From Bifidobacterium pseudolongum subsp. globosum (GTDB lineage: Bacteria > Actinomycetota > Actinomycetes > Actinomycetales > Bifidobacteriaceae): a stretch of 64,000 bases of DNA. The notes beneath the pieces are model-generated. The model did not search any database and was not told where the DNA came from. It saw only the letters and a list, made by a program, of their open reading frames with translations. Every line of letters starts with the position of its first letter. Position 1 is the stretch's first letter. This document shows, piece after piece, positions 35,464 through 45,389 of this stretch. The DNA is taken from the NCBI RefSeq assembly GCF_004155535.1, contig NZ_RYUH01000010.1, positions 1 through 64,000 of the forward strand, read 5' to 3'. A program made the position numbers and the translations under genes.

Positions 35464-37392
35464 TCAGGATGCCGATTCTTCTGTATCTTGGGCGGTCTCC
35501 TCGGAGATGCTCAATTCACGTTGTGCACGCGCCACCATCATCGACCGCAGCGTTTCGGGAGCCACCGCCACAATATGGCGTGCGTGCGCAATACAGAACG
35601 CGACGAACCACGAATCGGAACGGACGAACAGATGGACTTTCTCTCCTTCGCCGCATGGTTCGACATGCGCATCCGCAAGCGTTTTGATGAACTGCAGATG
35701 GGGCTGGTCGGTGATGAACACCGCCGGCGTGGCAGTGTCGGTGATCCATTTGCGCAAATCGCTGACCGAGACGTCGGGTACATGCAACTCGGCGGTCGGT
35801 TCGACGATCTGCGCCTCTTCGATGCGTGAGATTGTGAGCACCTGCCAGATGCGCGGCTCACCGGTCTCCTTGTTGATTGTCATGTCTTTGCGCACGAGGT
35901 CCTGCAGGTCCTGCGGCGCCACATCGGCCACATCGGTCCACATGGCCGCGTAGTACACGCCCTCGTCCACGTAGATCTTGGACGGTGCCACCAGGCGGCG
36001 CAGATTACGCCCGGCGCCGTCTCGGTACACCATGTTGAGCAGCTTGTGCTCTTTGATGGCGTTCTTGACCGCAGTGAAGTTCCGCGGTTCGACCTCATAG
36101 CCGGTCAGGCTGAGCCACGGTGTCTCCCCTGGTGCGACATGCTTGACGAGGCGTTCGTAGAGATCCTGCGCCTGTTCACGTTGGTCGGCGGGCAGCAGCG
36201 ACGCGTGGGCGAGGTAGTTCACCGATGCGGTGAGCATGCTCATGTATTGCGGTGAAATGCCGGCCAGACGTTCCAACCCCAGCGAGTTGGTGGCCGAGAC
36301 GATGCCTTCGGCGTCGAGCAGTGACCAGTCGATGTCGAAGAACTGGCTGCCAGCCATTTCGCCGTCATCGGAGACCGTGGTGAGCGTATTGATGTCTTTG
36401 TGGATCGTGGCCACGTACTTCTTGAGCTCATCGTCGCTTTTCGGCTCGCCGATGAACCGGGTGGCCAATTCGGGCAGGGAATACTCCTCGCCCAGATGCG
36501 CCGAAAGGAACAGCATGAGGCGCAGCCTGCGGTCCACTTCACTGCCGGTCTGGAACGAGCTCTTCTTGCCGTGCTTGCCGTCGGTCTCTTCCTCGTCGCC
36601 ATCGCCGTCCGCTGATTCAATGGATTGGGCGCGCACTTTGGCGGCCGAGGAATTGGCGGAATCATCGGCAAGCTGGAACTGCGTGGCCGCGTTCAGGCGG
36701 CGCCGGAAGGCAGCCACTGCCTCGGGCGGGCTCACGACCGACGAATTGGGGTGCTCCAGCACGAACATGGCCAGATCGTCCGCATCGGTGTAGGCGACGT
36801 TGAGATGTTCCTCGCCCACTGCCACGGTGGCTGCGAACCGGCGGGAATCGACTTCCTTGACGAGGTTCTCCGGAATGTGCTGGGTACCCAGACCCGGAGC
36901 CATCGAGTCAAGGCCAAGACCCGGGATCGGCGTCTGCGGCACGCGGGGCGCGGTGCGTGAGGCATGCTGCTGCGTGTGCGCCGGTGCGGACGACATCGAC
37001 ATGGAACGGGCCAGATAGTTCGCCGCGGCGAGCACGGGCAGGTCCGCCTGCTGGAAGCGCAGGCGGATGCGTGGCTCGTCACCGAGCTGCAGGCGGTAGG
37101 AGGCGAAATCCTGACCTTCGGACTTCGAAGAATACTCAGGTTGGCGTGATTCGATTGCGATGCCCATGGCCGCCAGCTTGGCGCGGTCTCGCTGAAATTG
37201 CTTGGCGAACGCCGCCTTTGCGGCTTGGTCGGCAAGTTCGCCGTACGAATCGGCGTATGCCTTCACTCGTTGGGCGATCTGGCGGGATGTGAGCCATTGC
37301 GGGAATGCGGATGAAAGCACTGCCAGCACATCGAGCTCATGCTTGCCCCACTTGTCAGAAAAGCGACGCCTTCCGTTACTACCCTCAGCCAT
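35464..37392 (-). CDS. pafBC: WYL-domain DNA-damage-response regulator, PafB-PafC fusion
   Basis: One 642-residue chain contains two HTH-WYL units that mycobacteria encode as PafB and PafC. The first helix-turn-helix lies at about residues 10-60 (LTSRQIAQRVKAY), followed by a degenerate WYL region near 190-215. The second HTH lies near 300 (SLPELATRFIG), with the WYL region near 470-520 (KLLNMVYRDGAGRNLRRLVAP). PafBC heterodimers switch on many repair genes after DNA damage; a fused form would be a pre-assembled dimer. ATG at 37392 follows GTGAGGAC. It is upstream of the small membrane protein and helY. Confidence 0.9.
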   Translation of the reverse strand: MAEGSNGRRRFSDKWGKHELDVLAVLSSAFPQWLTSRQIAQRVKAYADSYGELADQAAKAAFAKQFQRDRAKLAAMGIAIESRQPEYSSKSEGQDFASYRLQLGDEPRIRLRFQQADLPVLAAANYLARSMSMSSAPAHTQQHASRTAPRVPQTPIPGLGLDSMAPGLGTQHIPENLVKEVDSRRFAATVAVGEEHLNVAYTDADDLAMFVLEHPNSSVVSPPEAVAAFRRRLNAATQFQLADDSANSSAAKVRAQSIESADGDGDEEETDGKHGKKSSFQTGSEVDRRLRLMLFLSAHLGEEYSLPELATRFIGEPKSDDELKKYVATIHKDINTLTTVSDDGEMAGSQFFDIDWSLLDAEGIVSATNSLGLERLAGISPQYMSMLTASVNYLAHASLLPADQREQAQDLYERLVKHVAPGETPWLSLTGYEVEPRNFTAVKNAIKEHKLLNMVYRDGAGRNLRRLVAPSKIYVDEGVYYAAMWTDVADVAPQDLQDLVRKDMTINKETGEPRIWQVLTISRIEEAQIVEPTAELHVPDVSVSDLRKWITDTATPAVFITDQPHLQFIKTLADAHVEPCGEGEKVHLFVRSDSWFVAFCIAHARHIVAVAPETLRSMMVARAQRELSISEETAQDTEESAS

Positions 37393-37469
37393 TAGTCCTC
37401 ACGTATCATTAAAGTTTCCAGTAAGTGTGTGCCATGTGTTCATCGCGCACACCCGTTATCTATGATAGA

Positions 37470-37510
37470 GGGGTTTTGGGGGAACGTTGGACAAAATCCC
37501 AAAAAAACCC
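37470..37510 (-). terminator. Putative terminator after the UDP-glucose pyrophosphorylase gene
   Basis: On the minus strand GGG-TTTTTTT-GGG is followed, after a loop, by CCCCC-AAAA-CCCC, so the two blocks can pair with an internal bulge. The 145-bp gap between this gene and pafBC has no other feature I can name. Confidence 0.4.
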
Positions 37511-37537
37511 TGATTTTCTTATATCGCGAACACACCA

Positions 37538-38965
37538 TCACAACCATTCATCTGGTTCTATGCCCTGCGGTCCCACATATTCGCCGTTGGGCACATAGCT
37601 CGGATGCCCTTCGTCCTCCAAACGGGCGGTGCCGAACAACGAGACATTACGGCCGAAGGTCCAATCCCCCTGCACCTCGAACGACGCGGCAGCCGCGATG
37701 GACGGCACGCCGTACGGGAACCGTTCTTCAAAATCGCGGATGTTCTTGTAGAACCGTTTGTCGAGCGTCACGTTCGGGAAGTGGTAGTCGCCGTCTTCCA
37801 TCTCGTACGAATCGGTCAGGTGGAACCGGTCGGAACGCATGATGAACAGGTCGTCCGTCGTCTTCACCGGCAGGAACCGCATGCGGTCCACCTCGACGCA
37901 GATCGAGCCGTTGAACAGGTTCACCGCGGCGCCCATCGCCGTTTCGAGCTGCACGACCTTCGTCGAAGTCGGGTCGGTGGGGTCCACCGTCTTGTAGTTG
38001 CGGATCACCGGTAGAGGGAGCACGCCGTTGTATTCGGCGAGCTTCTTGCGCAACACGTCGATGCGTACCCAGATGTTGTTGGTGTTGAAGAACGGGTGCT
38101 TGTGGATGTCCATCGCGTCGTCGCGGTCTTCATCCGCCACCTGCGTCATCTCGCGCAGTATCAGCCGTCCGGTCACCGCGTCGCGCACGATGTGGCCGCC
38201 CTTGCGGTCGGCTTCGGTGCGCCGTGCCACCTCGATCATGAACGGGGCGCCGGTGTTCTCGAAATGCTGGGCCAGCGTACGCGAAGGGCGGGCACCGAGA
38301 TTGTCGGAATTGGAGATGAACAGATAGCGGTAGCCCTGCTCTTCGAGGATGTCGAGCAGGCCGGACTCCCACAGCGTGGAGTACAAGTCGCCATGCCCGG
38401 GCGGACACCATTCCAGATCCGGGTTCGTCTCCCACGTCACCGGCTCGCCGGTGGAGACGTCGATCTTGGGCTCGACGTGCTGGATGATCTCGACGGGCAC
38501 GGTCTCCTGATGGAAATGGCGGTCCTTGGCCACCGCCGCCATGGTGTCCTGCGATGTGCGGAACGAGTTCATGAGGGTCAGGGGCAGATCCACGCCCAAC
38601 CGTTTGCGTGCCGTGACGACCTGGCCGATGATGATGTCAAGGAACCGCATCGGCTTGGCCTTGTGGCGGCGTACGGGGAGCAAGGATTTCGCATAATCCA
38701 GCCCCATCGACGTGCCCAATCCCCCATTGAGCTTGAGGAACGCCGTCTTGGCGAATGCGTCCACGGCCTTCTCGTGATTGATGGTCTCATACACATCGTG
38801 GAAGCTCGGAATGTCCGTGATCGGCTCAATGTCCTCTTCGCGGATCCAACTGGTGTCCTCTTCGTTGCTCCAGATTTCGTACAAGTGCTCGAACTGCGCG
38901 ATGGCGGTGTCGCTCATGCCATGTTCCCGCATCTTGTGTTCGGAACGTTCAAATGCGTCGGCCAT
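37538..38965 (-). CDS. UTP-glucose-1-phosphate uridylyltransferase (UDPGP type)
   Basis: The enzyme makes UDP-glucose from UTP and glucose 1-phosphate, needed for galactose use and cell-surface glycans. It is the eukaryote-like UDPGP type and not GalU: LKLNGGLGTSMG near residue 85 is the nucleotide-binding signature, followed by NSFRTSQDT, PPGHGDLY and SNSDNLGA with the metal aspartate. Bifidobacteria use this enzyme in their Leloir-type galactose pathway. I chose ATG 38965 (475 residues) because the added ten residues of a longer frame are not conserved; an AAAGGG lies upstream. It ends just before a terminator-like hairpin. Confidence 0.93.
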   Translation of the reverse strand: MADAFERSEHKMREHGMSDTAIAQFEHLYEIWSNEEDTSWIREEDIEPITDIPSFHDVYETINHEKAVDAFAKTAFLKLNGGLGTSMGLDYAKSLLPVRRHKAKPMRFLDIIIGQVVTARKRLGVDLPLTLMNSFRTSQDTMAAVAKDRHFHQETVPVEIIQHVEPKIDVSTGEPVTWETNPDLEWCPPGHGDLYSTLWESGLLDILEEQGYRYLFISNSDNLGARPSRTLAQHFENTGAPFMIEVARRTEADRKGGHIVRDAVTGRLILREMTQVADEDRDDAMDIHKHPFFNTNNIWVRIDVLRKKLAEYNGVLPLPVIRNYKTVDPTDPTSTKVVQLETAMGAAVNLFNGSICVEVDRMRFLPVKTTDDLFIMRSDRFHLTDSYEMEDGDYHFPNVTLDKRFYKNIRDFEERFPYGVPSIAAAASFEVQGDWTFGRNVSLFGTARLEDEGHPSYVPNGEYVGPQGIEPDEWL

Positions 38966-39230
38966 GGTGGTGACCAATCCCTTTCTACTTATCAATCTCG
39001 TGTAATAGTGTAGCGACTATATTCCGTAAATGTCTAATTCCCGACTAATACGCTTACATTATTCCGTAATGAACCATCGTAATTCCTCATTTGCTGATGC
39101 AGCGAAAAGCTGAATGATTCCTTGTGCGCCTTAGGGGGTGCTATACGGTTTTCATAATTCTCGGGCAGCCAATTGGCGTGTTGCGTCCAACCGTATGCTA
39201 TATTGTTTTCTTGGTGCTTGCCGCACTGTT
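38966..39230. other. AT-rich intergenic region before tRNA-Pro
   Basis: This 265-bp stretch separates the UDPGP gene (minus) from the tRNA-Pro gene (plus) and must hold both promoters. TATATT (39018) and TATATTG (39198) are possible -10 boxes. An open frame on the minus strand here overlaps the tRNA and is not believable as a gene. Confidence 0.4.
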
Positions 39231-39307
<77 letters not shown>

Positions 39308-39310
39308 CAT

Positions 39311-39343
39311 GGTCCCCGGGACGTCATCGACATCCCGGGGACC
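39311..39343 (+). terminator. Hairpin after tRNA-Pro
   Basis: GGTCCCCGGGA and TCCCGGGGACC form an 11-bp stem, with GTC/GAC able to extend it inside the loop, three bases after the tRNA. Confidence 0.7.
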
Positions 39344-39358
39344 ACTGGTATGTATGCG

Positions 39359-39405
39359 CGGTGGGCTGCCCCCTACCGATGTATGGCGGGGACGGCAGCC
39401 CACCG
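39359..39405 (-). terminator. Hairpin after cmk-der
   Basis: CGGTGGGCTGCC pairs with GGCAGCCCACCG (12 bp); a CCCC/GGGG stem can form inside. It lies 15 bases downstream of the cmk-der stop codon. Confidence 0.7.
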
Positions 39406-39419
39406 TGGCGCGGTGCATA

Positions 39420-41561
39420 TCACTTGCGGCGTTTCTTCTCCCGGATATTGACGGAGATCTGGATGGGCGATCCCTCGAAACCGAACTCCTCGCGCAATGA
39501 GCGTTCCAGGAATCGGCGGTAGCCGTGCTCCAGGAAGCCGGTCGCGAAAATGACAAAGCGCGGAGGACGGCTCGAGGCCTGTGTCGCGAACAGGATGCGC
39601 GGCTGCTTGCCGCCACGCAGCGGATGCGGATGGGCGGCCTGGATCGTGCCCAGGAACGCGTTGAGCTTGCCTGTCGGAATGCGTTTGTCCCAGGACTCAA
39701 GCGCCTGCGTCATCGCACGGGACAGCCGGTTCGTGTGCCATCCGGTCTTTGCGGAGAGGTTGACGCGTTGGGCCCAGGTCACACGGTCGAATTCCGTCTT
39801 CCACAGGCGTTCCATGCGCTGCCTGTCGAACTCGTCCATGAGGTCCCACTTGTTGAACACGAGTACCACGGCGCGCCCCGCGTCCACAGCCGAACTCATC
39901 ACCTTGAGGTCCTGGTCGGAGATGGGCTGCGAGGCGTCGAACAGCACCAATGCGAGCTCCGCGCGCTCAATTGCCGCCTGCGTGCGCAACGACGAATAGT
40001 ACTCGGCGCCGGACAGCTTGTGCTGGCGCCGTTTGATGCCGGCGGTGTCGATGAACAGGTAATCCGTGCCGTCGATGTCCACGATTTCATCCACAGGGTC
40101 ACGTGTGGTACCCGCCAGGTCGTTCACCACGGAACGTTGCTCATGCGCCAGCTGGTTGAGCAACGACGACTTGCCCACATTCGGGCGGCCGACAAGGGCC
40201 ACACGGCGTAGATGCGATGGCGTGAGGAACCCGGATGTGCGCTCCGCGCCCTTCAACGCATCCATGGCGGCGTCGAGCAGATCGCCCACCCCCCTGCCAT
40301 GCATGGCGGAAATGGGGTACGGTTCGCCAAGGCCGAGCTTCCAGAATTCTGCGGCCATGTACTCGCTCATCTGGTCGTCGACCTTGTTCACCGCCACGAT
40401 GACCGGCTTGCCGGCGGCACGCAGCATGCGCACGATGCGCTCGTCGGTCGTCGTCAGGCCCACCTGGCCGTCCACGACGAACACCACGGCGTCCGCAAGC
40501 TCCACGGCGATCTGCGCTTGCGACGCAATGGCGGATTCGATGCCCTCGACGTCGGCTTCCCATCCACCGGTGTCCACGAGTTTGAAATCGGTGCCGGCCC
40601 ACTCGGCGTCGTAGCTCACACGGTCGCGCGTCACGCCGGGAGTGTCCTCGACGACGGCGGCGCGCCTGCCGAGCACACGGTTGACGAGCGTGGACTTGCC
40701 CACATTCGGACGGCCCACAATGGCGAGCACCCCGACTTCCTTCTTGCGCTCGGTGTTCTCGCCGGAGACGAACGCCGAGCCGTCAATGAGCGCTTCATCG
40801 CCCTCGTCGAGCTCATACCCTTCGAGATTGGATGCATATTCGGCGTATTCCTGCTCTTCGATGGCGTCGTCGACGAGTCCGATCATGATGTCGAGCGTCT
40901 GCTCGAACGTCAGGTCGGAATTGTCGATCGTCGTCACGCCGTCCTCGGCAATCGTGAAATTGGTGACCTTGGAGTCCGCGGCGTCGCGCGCGGCGACGTT
41001 TTCGGCGCCGGCCACCCCGGCGCTCGCCTGATGTGCGCGGCGCGCCTGGCGCACATCGTCGCGCGCCGTCAGCAGGATGCGCACTTCGGCGTTCGGCGCC
41101 ACCACATCGGTGATGTCGCGGCCCTCGACGACGATGCCGCGCCCCTCGGAAAAGCCCAGTTCCGTCGATTCCTCGGCGATGTACGCGCGCTGTGCGGCAA
41201 TGAGCACATGGCGCACGGGGATCACCGAAGACACGACCGAGACATGCGCGCTGATCTCGCTGGAGCGGATGGCCTCACTGATGTTCTCGTGATTGCAGAA
41301 CACACGGTCGTCGTCTGGCGTGTCGGGGTCGACGCTGATGTCGAAGTGGCCTTCCGTGAACAGTGTGGCCACGGTCTCGGTGACCACACGCTCGTCCACC
41401 GGCGTGGCGTCAAGGTCGATGCCCTGATGCAGGCACCACCATGTCGCGGCGCGGTACATGGCGCCAGTGTCGAGGTATGCGAAATCGAAATACTTCGCCA
41501 GCGCCTTGGCGGTGGATGATTTGCCGACCCCGGCGGGGCCGTCCATGGCTACGCGAATCAC
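39420..41561 (-). CDS. cmk-der: Cytidylate kinase - GTPase Der fusion
   Basis: One 713-residue chain joins two enzymes. Residues 1 to about 225 are CMP kinase: [12 protein letters not shown] (Walker A), LDTGAMYRA and [10 protein letters not shown] linker of about 40 acidic residues follows, then Der (EngA), a 50S assembly GTPase with two G domains: [13 protein letters not shown] with NKVD and [13 protein letters not shown] with NKWD, and the C-terminal KH-like domain. It starts with GTG at 41561, seven bases after AAGGAGG, and overlaps the pseudouridine-synthase stop (GTGA); a longer frame to 41783 only reads through that gene. The open frame is continuous, so the fusion is not a sequencing break. 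Confidence 0.95.
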   Translation of the reverse strand: MIRVAMDGPAGVGKSSTAKALAKYFDFAYLDTGAMYRAATWWCLHQGIDLDATPVDERVVTETVATLFTEGHFDISVDPDTPDDDRVFCNHENISEAIRSSEISAHVSVVSSVIPVRHVLIAAQRAYIAEESTELGFSEGRGIVVEGRDITDVVAPNAEVRILLTARDDVRQARRAHQASAGVAGAENVAARDAADSKVTNFTIAEDGVTTIDNSDLTFEQTLDIMIGLVDDAIEEQEYAEYASNLEGYELDEGDEALIDGSAFVSGENTERKKEVGVLAIVGRPNVGKSTLVNRVLGRRAAVVEDTPGVTRDRVSYDAEWAGTDFKLVDTGGWEADVEGIESAIASQAQIAVELADAVVFVVDGQVGLTTTDERIVRMLRAAGKPVIVAVNKVDDQMSEYMAAEFWKLGLGEPYPISAMHGRGVGDLLDAAMDALKGAERTSGFLTPSHLRRVALVGRPNVGKSSLLNQLAHEQRSVVNDLAGTTRDPVDEIVDIDGTDYLFIDTAGIKRRQHKLSGAEYYSSLRTQAAIERAELALVLFDASQPISDQDLKVMSSAVDAGRAVVLVFNKWDLMDEFDRQRMERLWKTEFDRVTWAQRVNLSAKTGWHTNRLSRAMTQALESWDKRIPTGKLNAFLGTIQAAHPHPLRGGKQPRILFATQASSRPPRFVIFATGFLEHGYRRFLERSLREEFGFEGSPIQISVNIREKKRRK

Positions 41562-42331
41562 AGTCCGACCTCCTTGGACAGCGAACGGACCTCCGTCTGC
41601 GACAGCACACGGTAGGAACCGGGCTTGAGGTCGCCGAGCTTGATCGGGCCGATCTGCGTGCGCACCAAGCGGCGCACCGGGAAGCCGATCGCGCCGAAGA
41701 TGCGGCGCACGATGCGGTTCTTGCCCGAATGCAGCGTGACCTTGACGATGGTGTTCTCGCGGTTCGAGTCGATGATCGAGCAATGGTCGAGCTTGATCCA
41801 GCCGTCATCGAGCTGCACGCCGGTGCGCACCAGACGACGGCAGACATTGCCGCTCATATGGCCCTCGAGCGTGGCGATGTACGTCTTCTCCACCTCGTAC
41901 TTCGGGTGCATCACATGTTGGCTCAGCTCGCCGTCGTTCGTCATGAGGATGAGGCCCTCGGAATCGTAGTCGAGGCGCCCCATGTGGAAGATGCGCTCGT
42001 ATTTGTCACCCACGATGTCGCGCAGCGTGTAGCGGCCCTTCGGGTCCTCCATGGCGCTGAGCACCTTGCGCGGCTTGTTGAGCGCGAGGGTGACGTGGTT
42101 GGGGTTGAGGCGCACGCGGGAACCATCCACGCGCACCTGTTGTGTATGCGGGTCGACCCGTGTGCCCAATTCGGTCACCAGTTCGCCGTCGATTTCGACG
42201 CGGCCGTCGGTGATCATCTCCTCGCACTTGCGGCGCGACCCATACCCCGCCTGGGCGAGCAGTTTTTGCAAACGTATGCCTTCATGCTCGGTGTTGCGGG
42301 TTTTCTTTGCTTGACTATATGCGTGTGGCAT
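41558..42331 (-). CDS. rRNA large-subunit pseudouridine synthase (RluB/RsuA family)
   Basis: The 257-residue protein has an N-terminal S4 RNA-binding domain ([21 protein letters not shown], about residues 20-40) and the RsuA-type catalytic domain with [12 protein letters not shown], whose Asp is the nucleophile. Pairing with cmk-der is typical of Gram-positive rluB. The exact target uridine cannot be told. ATG 42331 is chosen over one at 42367 because GGGAG lies just upstream. Translation of cmk-der is coupled to its stop. Confidence 0.92.
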   Translation of the reverse strand: MPHAYSQAKKTRNTEHEGIRLQKLLAQAGYGSRRKCEEMITDGRVEIDGELVTELGTRVDPHTQQVRVDGSRVRLNPNHVTLALNKPRKVLSAMEDPKGRYTLRDIVGDKYERIFHMGRLDYDSEGLILMTNDGELSQHVMHPKYEVEKTYIATLEGHMSGNVCRRLVRTGVQLDDGWIKLDHCSIIDSNRENTIVKVTLHSGKNRIVRRIFGAIGFPVRRLVRTQIGPIKLGDLKPGSYRVLSQTEVRSLSKEVGL

Positions 42332-42382
42332 CGTTCTCCCAACGTGGCCGTTCCAGTATCGGTGCATCCTCGCGGAACCGCT

Positions 42383-42442
42383 TTGTGGCTGGCAAGGGCA
42401 CTGGCTAGTATTGTACAGCGTGACTGCCGAACACAGGCAGTC
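42383..42442 (+). promoter_or_regulatory. Promoter and leader hairpin of the aquaporin-like gene
   Basis: TTGTGG at 42383-42388 and TAGTAT at 42406-42411 are 17 bp apart, a good consensus arrangement. GACTGCC at 42422-42428 and GGCAGTC at 42436-42442 would form a hairpin right at the 5' end of the transcript. Confidence 0.6.
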
Positions 42443-42490
42443 GCGTCACGGGCCCGGCCCGATGACGCCATACAAGGATAAAGGAAAGAT

Positions 42491-43462
42491 ATGACTGCTG
42501 TTGACAACGAAACGCTCGCGCCCACCCGGCGCCAACACAGCATCTGGTCGCGCATGTGCGCGGAATTCGCGGGAAGCCTGCTGATCTGCTTCTCCATCTA
42601 CATCATGTGTTCGTTCGGTTCCGCGTTCTACAACGTGAACCTCGCCTACATCGCGTTGGGCACCGGTGTGGTGTACGCGGCCATGACCGCCATCTTCGCC
42701 AAGGTCTCTGGCGCACAGTTCAACCCGGCCATCACCGTGGCCGCCATGCTCACCTCGAAGACCCGTGTGATCGACGGTGTGCTGTACATCATCGCACAGC
42801 TGCTGGGCGCGGTCGCGGCCGGCGCGCTGTTCCTGTTCCTGCTGCCGTCCTCCGAGTCGGTGCCGGTGAGCCAGTGGCTCTCCCTCGTGGTCAATGGTTA
42901 CGCGGAAGGCTCGTCGCTGTACGCGACGCTCACGCAGATGGGCCTCACCTACAGCGTGGCCATGGCCATTGTCATCGAACTCATCGCGTCGATTATCGTT
43001 GTGGCCGCCGCCATGCAGTCGATGAAGCGCGACGGCGCCCCCACCCGCCAGCACACGCTGATCATGGGTCTGGCCTATGCCGCGGCGACCGCGATGGCCT
43101 ACCCGGTCACCGGCGCCGCCGTGAACCCGCTGCGCCCGACCGGCATCGCCGTGTTCGCGTCGAACAAGAGCCTGACGGTCAACCCGCTCTCGCAGCTGTG
43201 GGTCTTCTGGGTCAGCTCGATCCTCGCCGCGGCCCTCGTGGCACTCGTGATGATCGTGGCGCAGCTGCTGTCGAACCGCTCGGCCGGCAAGGATGGTTCC
43301 GATGACGTGGCTGAAGCGGCCATGGTCGAAGACCAGACCGCGAACGATGCCGACATCCCCTCGGTCGAGGATGAAGTGGCCACGACGGCGCTCACGGGCA
43401 CCCAGGCCGATGCCGATTACTCAGTGATTGAGCAGGAGGATGCTCAGGTAGAGCGCCAGTAG
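42491..43462 (+). CDS. Aquaporin/MIP-family membrane channel with altered second NPA
   Basis: The 323-residue protein has six membrane spans and the MIP layout: first pore motif FNPAITV after span 2, the second half repeating it as VNPLRPTGIA. The second motif is NPL where most channels have NPA, followed by R as usual. It could conduct water, glycerol or another small neutral solute; the substrate is uncertain. The last 55 residues form an acidic cytosolic tail (about 270-323). ATG at 42491 follows GGAAAGAT. It converges on DUF3017, with the coding ends overlapping by 42 bases. Confidence 0.85.
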   Translation: MTAVDNETLAPTRRQHSIWSRMCAEFAGSLLICFSIYIMCSFGSAFYNVNLAYIALGTGVVYAAMTAIFAKVSGAQFNPAITVAAMLTSKTRVIDGVLYIIAQLLGAVAAGALFLFLLPSSESVPVSQWLSLVVNGYAEGSSLYATLTQMGLTYSVAMAIVIELIASIIVVAAAMQSMKRDGAPTRQHTLIMGLAYAAATAMAYPVTGAAVNPLRPTGIAVFASNKSLTVNPLSQLWVFWVSSILAAALVALVMIVAQLLSNRSAGKDGSDDVAEAAMVEDQTANDADIPSVEDEVATTALTGTQADADYSVIEQEDAQVERQ

Positions 43463-43711
43463 CGCCACGCCGAACCCGATGCCGCAACAGGCATCGAACG
43501 GCACCGAGCGAATCTTCCAAGGGCTGCGCTCGCGCAATGCGAGGCGCAGCACACCGGAACCGATGGCCGCCACGGCAAGAACAACCGTGGCGGCCATCGT
43601 GTATCCGAACGCCGCCAAGGCCGTGGCGACGATGACGCACACGCACACGCACCACTCGAACCACGGTTTGCCCTCATGGCGTTCCGAGACGAATGGATGA
43701 TGGCTGTTCAT
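43421..43711 (-). CDS. DUF3017-like small membrane protein
   Basis: The product is about 96 residues with three hydrophobic spans and RSVPFDACCGIGFGVALLALYLS at the end, which resembles the actinobacterial DUF3017 family as I recall it. Its function is unknown. It follows purH by 47 bases on the same strand but is transcribed after... it lies downstream of purH. Start is either ATG 43711 or GTG 43720, both near AAAGG. Its 3' end overlaps the aquaporin gene on the other strand by 42 bases, which leaves little room for a terminator. Confidence 0.65.
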   Translation of the reverse strand: MNSHHPFVSERHEGKPWFEWCVCVCVIVATALAAFGYTMAATVVLAVAAIGSGVLRLALRERSPWKIRSVPFDACCGIGFGVALLALYLSILLLNH

Positions 43712-43757
43712 GCCGTCCACGACCTTTCAGCGACTGGATGGATTGAATATGCGGGGA

Positions 43758-45389
43758 TCAGTGGAAGAAGTGGCGCGTACCGGTGACATACATGGTCACA
43801 TTGGCCTTGCGTGCCGCCTCGAACACCTCTTCGTCACGGATCGAACCGCCGGGCTGCACAATGGCCTTGACACCGGCGTCGATGAGGATCTGCGCGCCGT
43901 CCGCGAACGGGAAGAACGCGTCGGACGCAGCTACGGCGCCCTGCGTGCGGTTACGTCCCTCATCGAGCGTGTTGGCGCGTTCGACGGCGAGGTTGGCGGA
44001 GTCCACGCGGTTGACCTGGCCCATGCCGATGCCGACGGTGGCCATGTCATCGGCGATGAGGATCGCGTTGGACTTCACGCACCGCACGGCACGCCATGCG
44101 AACTCGAGTTCCTTGAGGGTCTGTTCGTCGGCGGCCTCACCGGCGACGAGCTTCCAGGCATCCGGCATGTCGCCGGTGGCGTCGATCAGATCGGTGCTCT
44201 GCACCAGCAGGCCACCGTCGATCTGGCGGAACTGGAGCTTGGACTTCGGCGGCTCGGCCACCTTGAGGATGCGCAGGTTCTTCTTTTTCTCCTGCAGCAG
44301 GGCCAGCGCCTCGGGCTCATAGTCGGGCGCCACGATCACCTCGGTGAAGATGGGGCGCACGCTCTGCGCCATGTCGAGCGTCACCGTGCTGTTGGTGGCG
44401 ATCACGCCGCCATAGGCGCTCATCGGGTCGCACGCATGCGCCTTGCGGTGTGCTTCGGCGGCCGTGGCGGCCACTGCAAGACCGCACGGGTTGTTGTGCT
44501 TGACCACGGCGACGGCGATCTGCGGGGCGAAATCCCACACGGCGCGCCATGCGGCGTCGGCATCGACGTAGTTGTTGTAGCTCATCGGCTTGCCGCCCAG
44601 CTGCTCCGCGTTCGCGAACCCGCGTGTATTGAGCGGGTCGAGGTACAGCGCGGCGTCCTGATGAGGGTTCTCGCCGTAACGCAGCACATGCGCACGGTCC
44701 CACGACCGCGTGTAGGTCTGCGGGAACTGCTTGAGCTTCGCCTCCTCCACGGCGTCGGTGCCCTCGCTGTTGTCTTCGATTGAAGCGGGTTTGGGCCAGT
44801 GCGCGCTCGTCCACTCGTTGATCGTGGCGTCATAGGCCGCGGTGTGGGCGAAGGCCTTGCCGGCGAGCCAACGGCGTTCGTCAAGCGAGAATCCGGTGCC
44901 GTCGGCGATACGGCCAGCGACGAGCGCGTAATCGGCCGGGTCGGTCACAATGGCCACGGTGGCGCTGTTCTTGGCGGCGCCACGCACCATGGAAGGGCCT
45001 CCGATATCGATCTTCTCGATGATGGCCGCGTTGTCGGCGCCCGAACGCACGGTGTCGGCGAACGGGTAGAGATTCACCACGACCAGGTCGAACGGCTTGA
45101 TGCCGAACGATTCGAGCTGCCGGGCGTGGTCCGGGTTCGTCATGTCGGCGAGGATGCCGGCGTGGATATGAGGATCGAGCGTCTTGACCCTGCCATCAAG
45201 GCATTCCGGGAAGCCCGTGACCTGCGAGACCTCCGTCACCTGCACGCCCAGCTCCTTGAGCTTGGCCGCGGTGGAACCGGTGGAGACCACTTCGGTTCCG
45301 GCCTGAATGAACGCCTGGGCGAGGACTTCAATGCCTTCCTTATGGTATACGGACACCAAGGCCCGTCGTAGCGGTCGGTTCGTCGTCAC
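43758..45389 (-). CDS. purH: Bifunctional AICAR formyltransferase / IMP cyclohydrolase
   Basis: PurH completes purine synthesis: it formylates AICAR with 10-formyl-tetrahydrofolate and closes the ring to IMP. The 543-residue protein has the N-terminal MGS-like cyclohydrolase domain (1-~200; [21 protein letters not shown] and [18 protein letters not shown] [15 protein letters not shown]) and the C-terminal transformylase domain with [15 protein letters not shown], holding the catalytic Lys-His. It starts with GTG at 45389 behind AAGGAG. The first 50 bases overlap the end of the DUF6350 gene. AICAR also arrives from HisF. Confidence 0.97.
   Translation of the reverse strand: MTTNRPLRRALVSVYHKEGIEVLAQAFIQAGTEVVSTGSTAAKLKELGVQVTEVSQVTGFPECLDGRVKTLDPHIHAGILADMTNPDHARQLESFGIKPFDLVVVNLYPFADTVRSGADNAAIIEKIDIGGPSMVRGAAKNSATVAIVTDPADYALVAGRIADGTGFSLDERRWLAGKAFAHTAAYDATINEWTSAHWPKPASIEDNSEGTDAVEEAKLKQFPQTYTRSWDRAHVLRYGENPHQDAALYLDPLNTRGFANAEQLGGKPMSYNNYVDADAAWRAVWDFAPQIAVAVVKHNNPCGLAVAATAAEAHRKAHACDPMSAYGGVIATNSTVTLDMAQSVRPIFTEVIVAPDYEPEALALLQEKKKNLRILKVAEPPKSKLQFRQIDGGLLVQSTDLIDATGDMPDAWKLVAGEAADEQTLKELEFAWRAVRCVKSNAILIADDMATVGIGMGQVNRVDSANLAVERANTLDEGRNRTQGAVAASDAFFPFADGAQILIDAGVKAIVQPGGSIRDEEVFEAARKANVTMYVTGTRHFFH

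Noticed and set aside
38966..39230. Possible riboswitch before tRNA-Pro
   Set aside because: The AT-rich sequence shows no conserved riboswitch stems; it is better explained as promoters.
41562..41783. N-terminal extension of cmk-der
   Set aside because: It only reads through the pseudouridine-synthase gene in another frame; GTG 41561 has a strong ribosome site and gives the normal CMP-kinase start.
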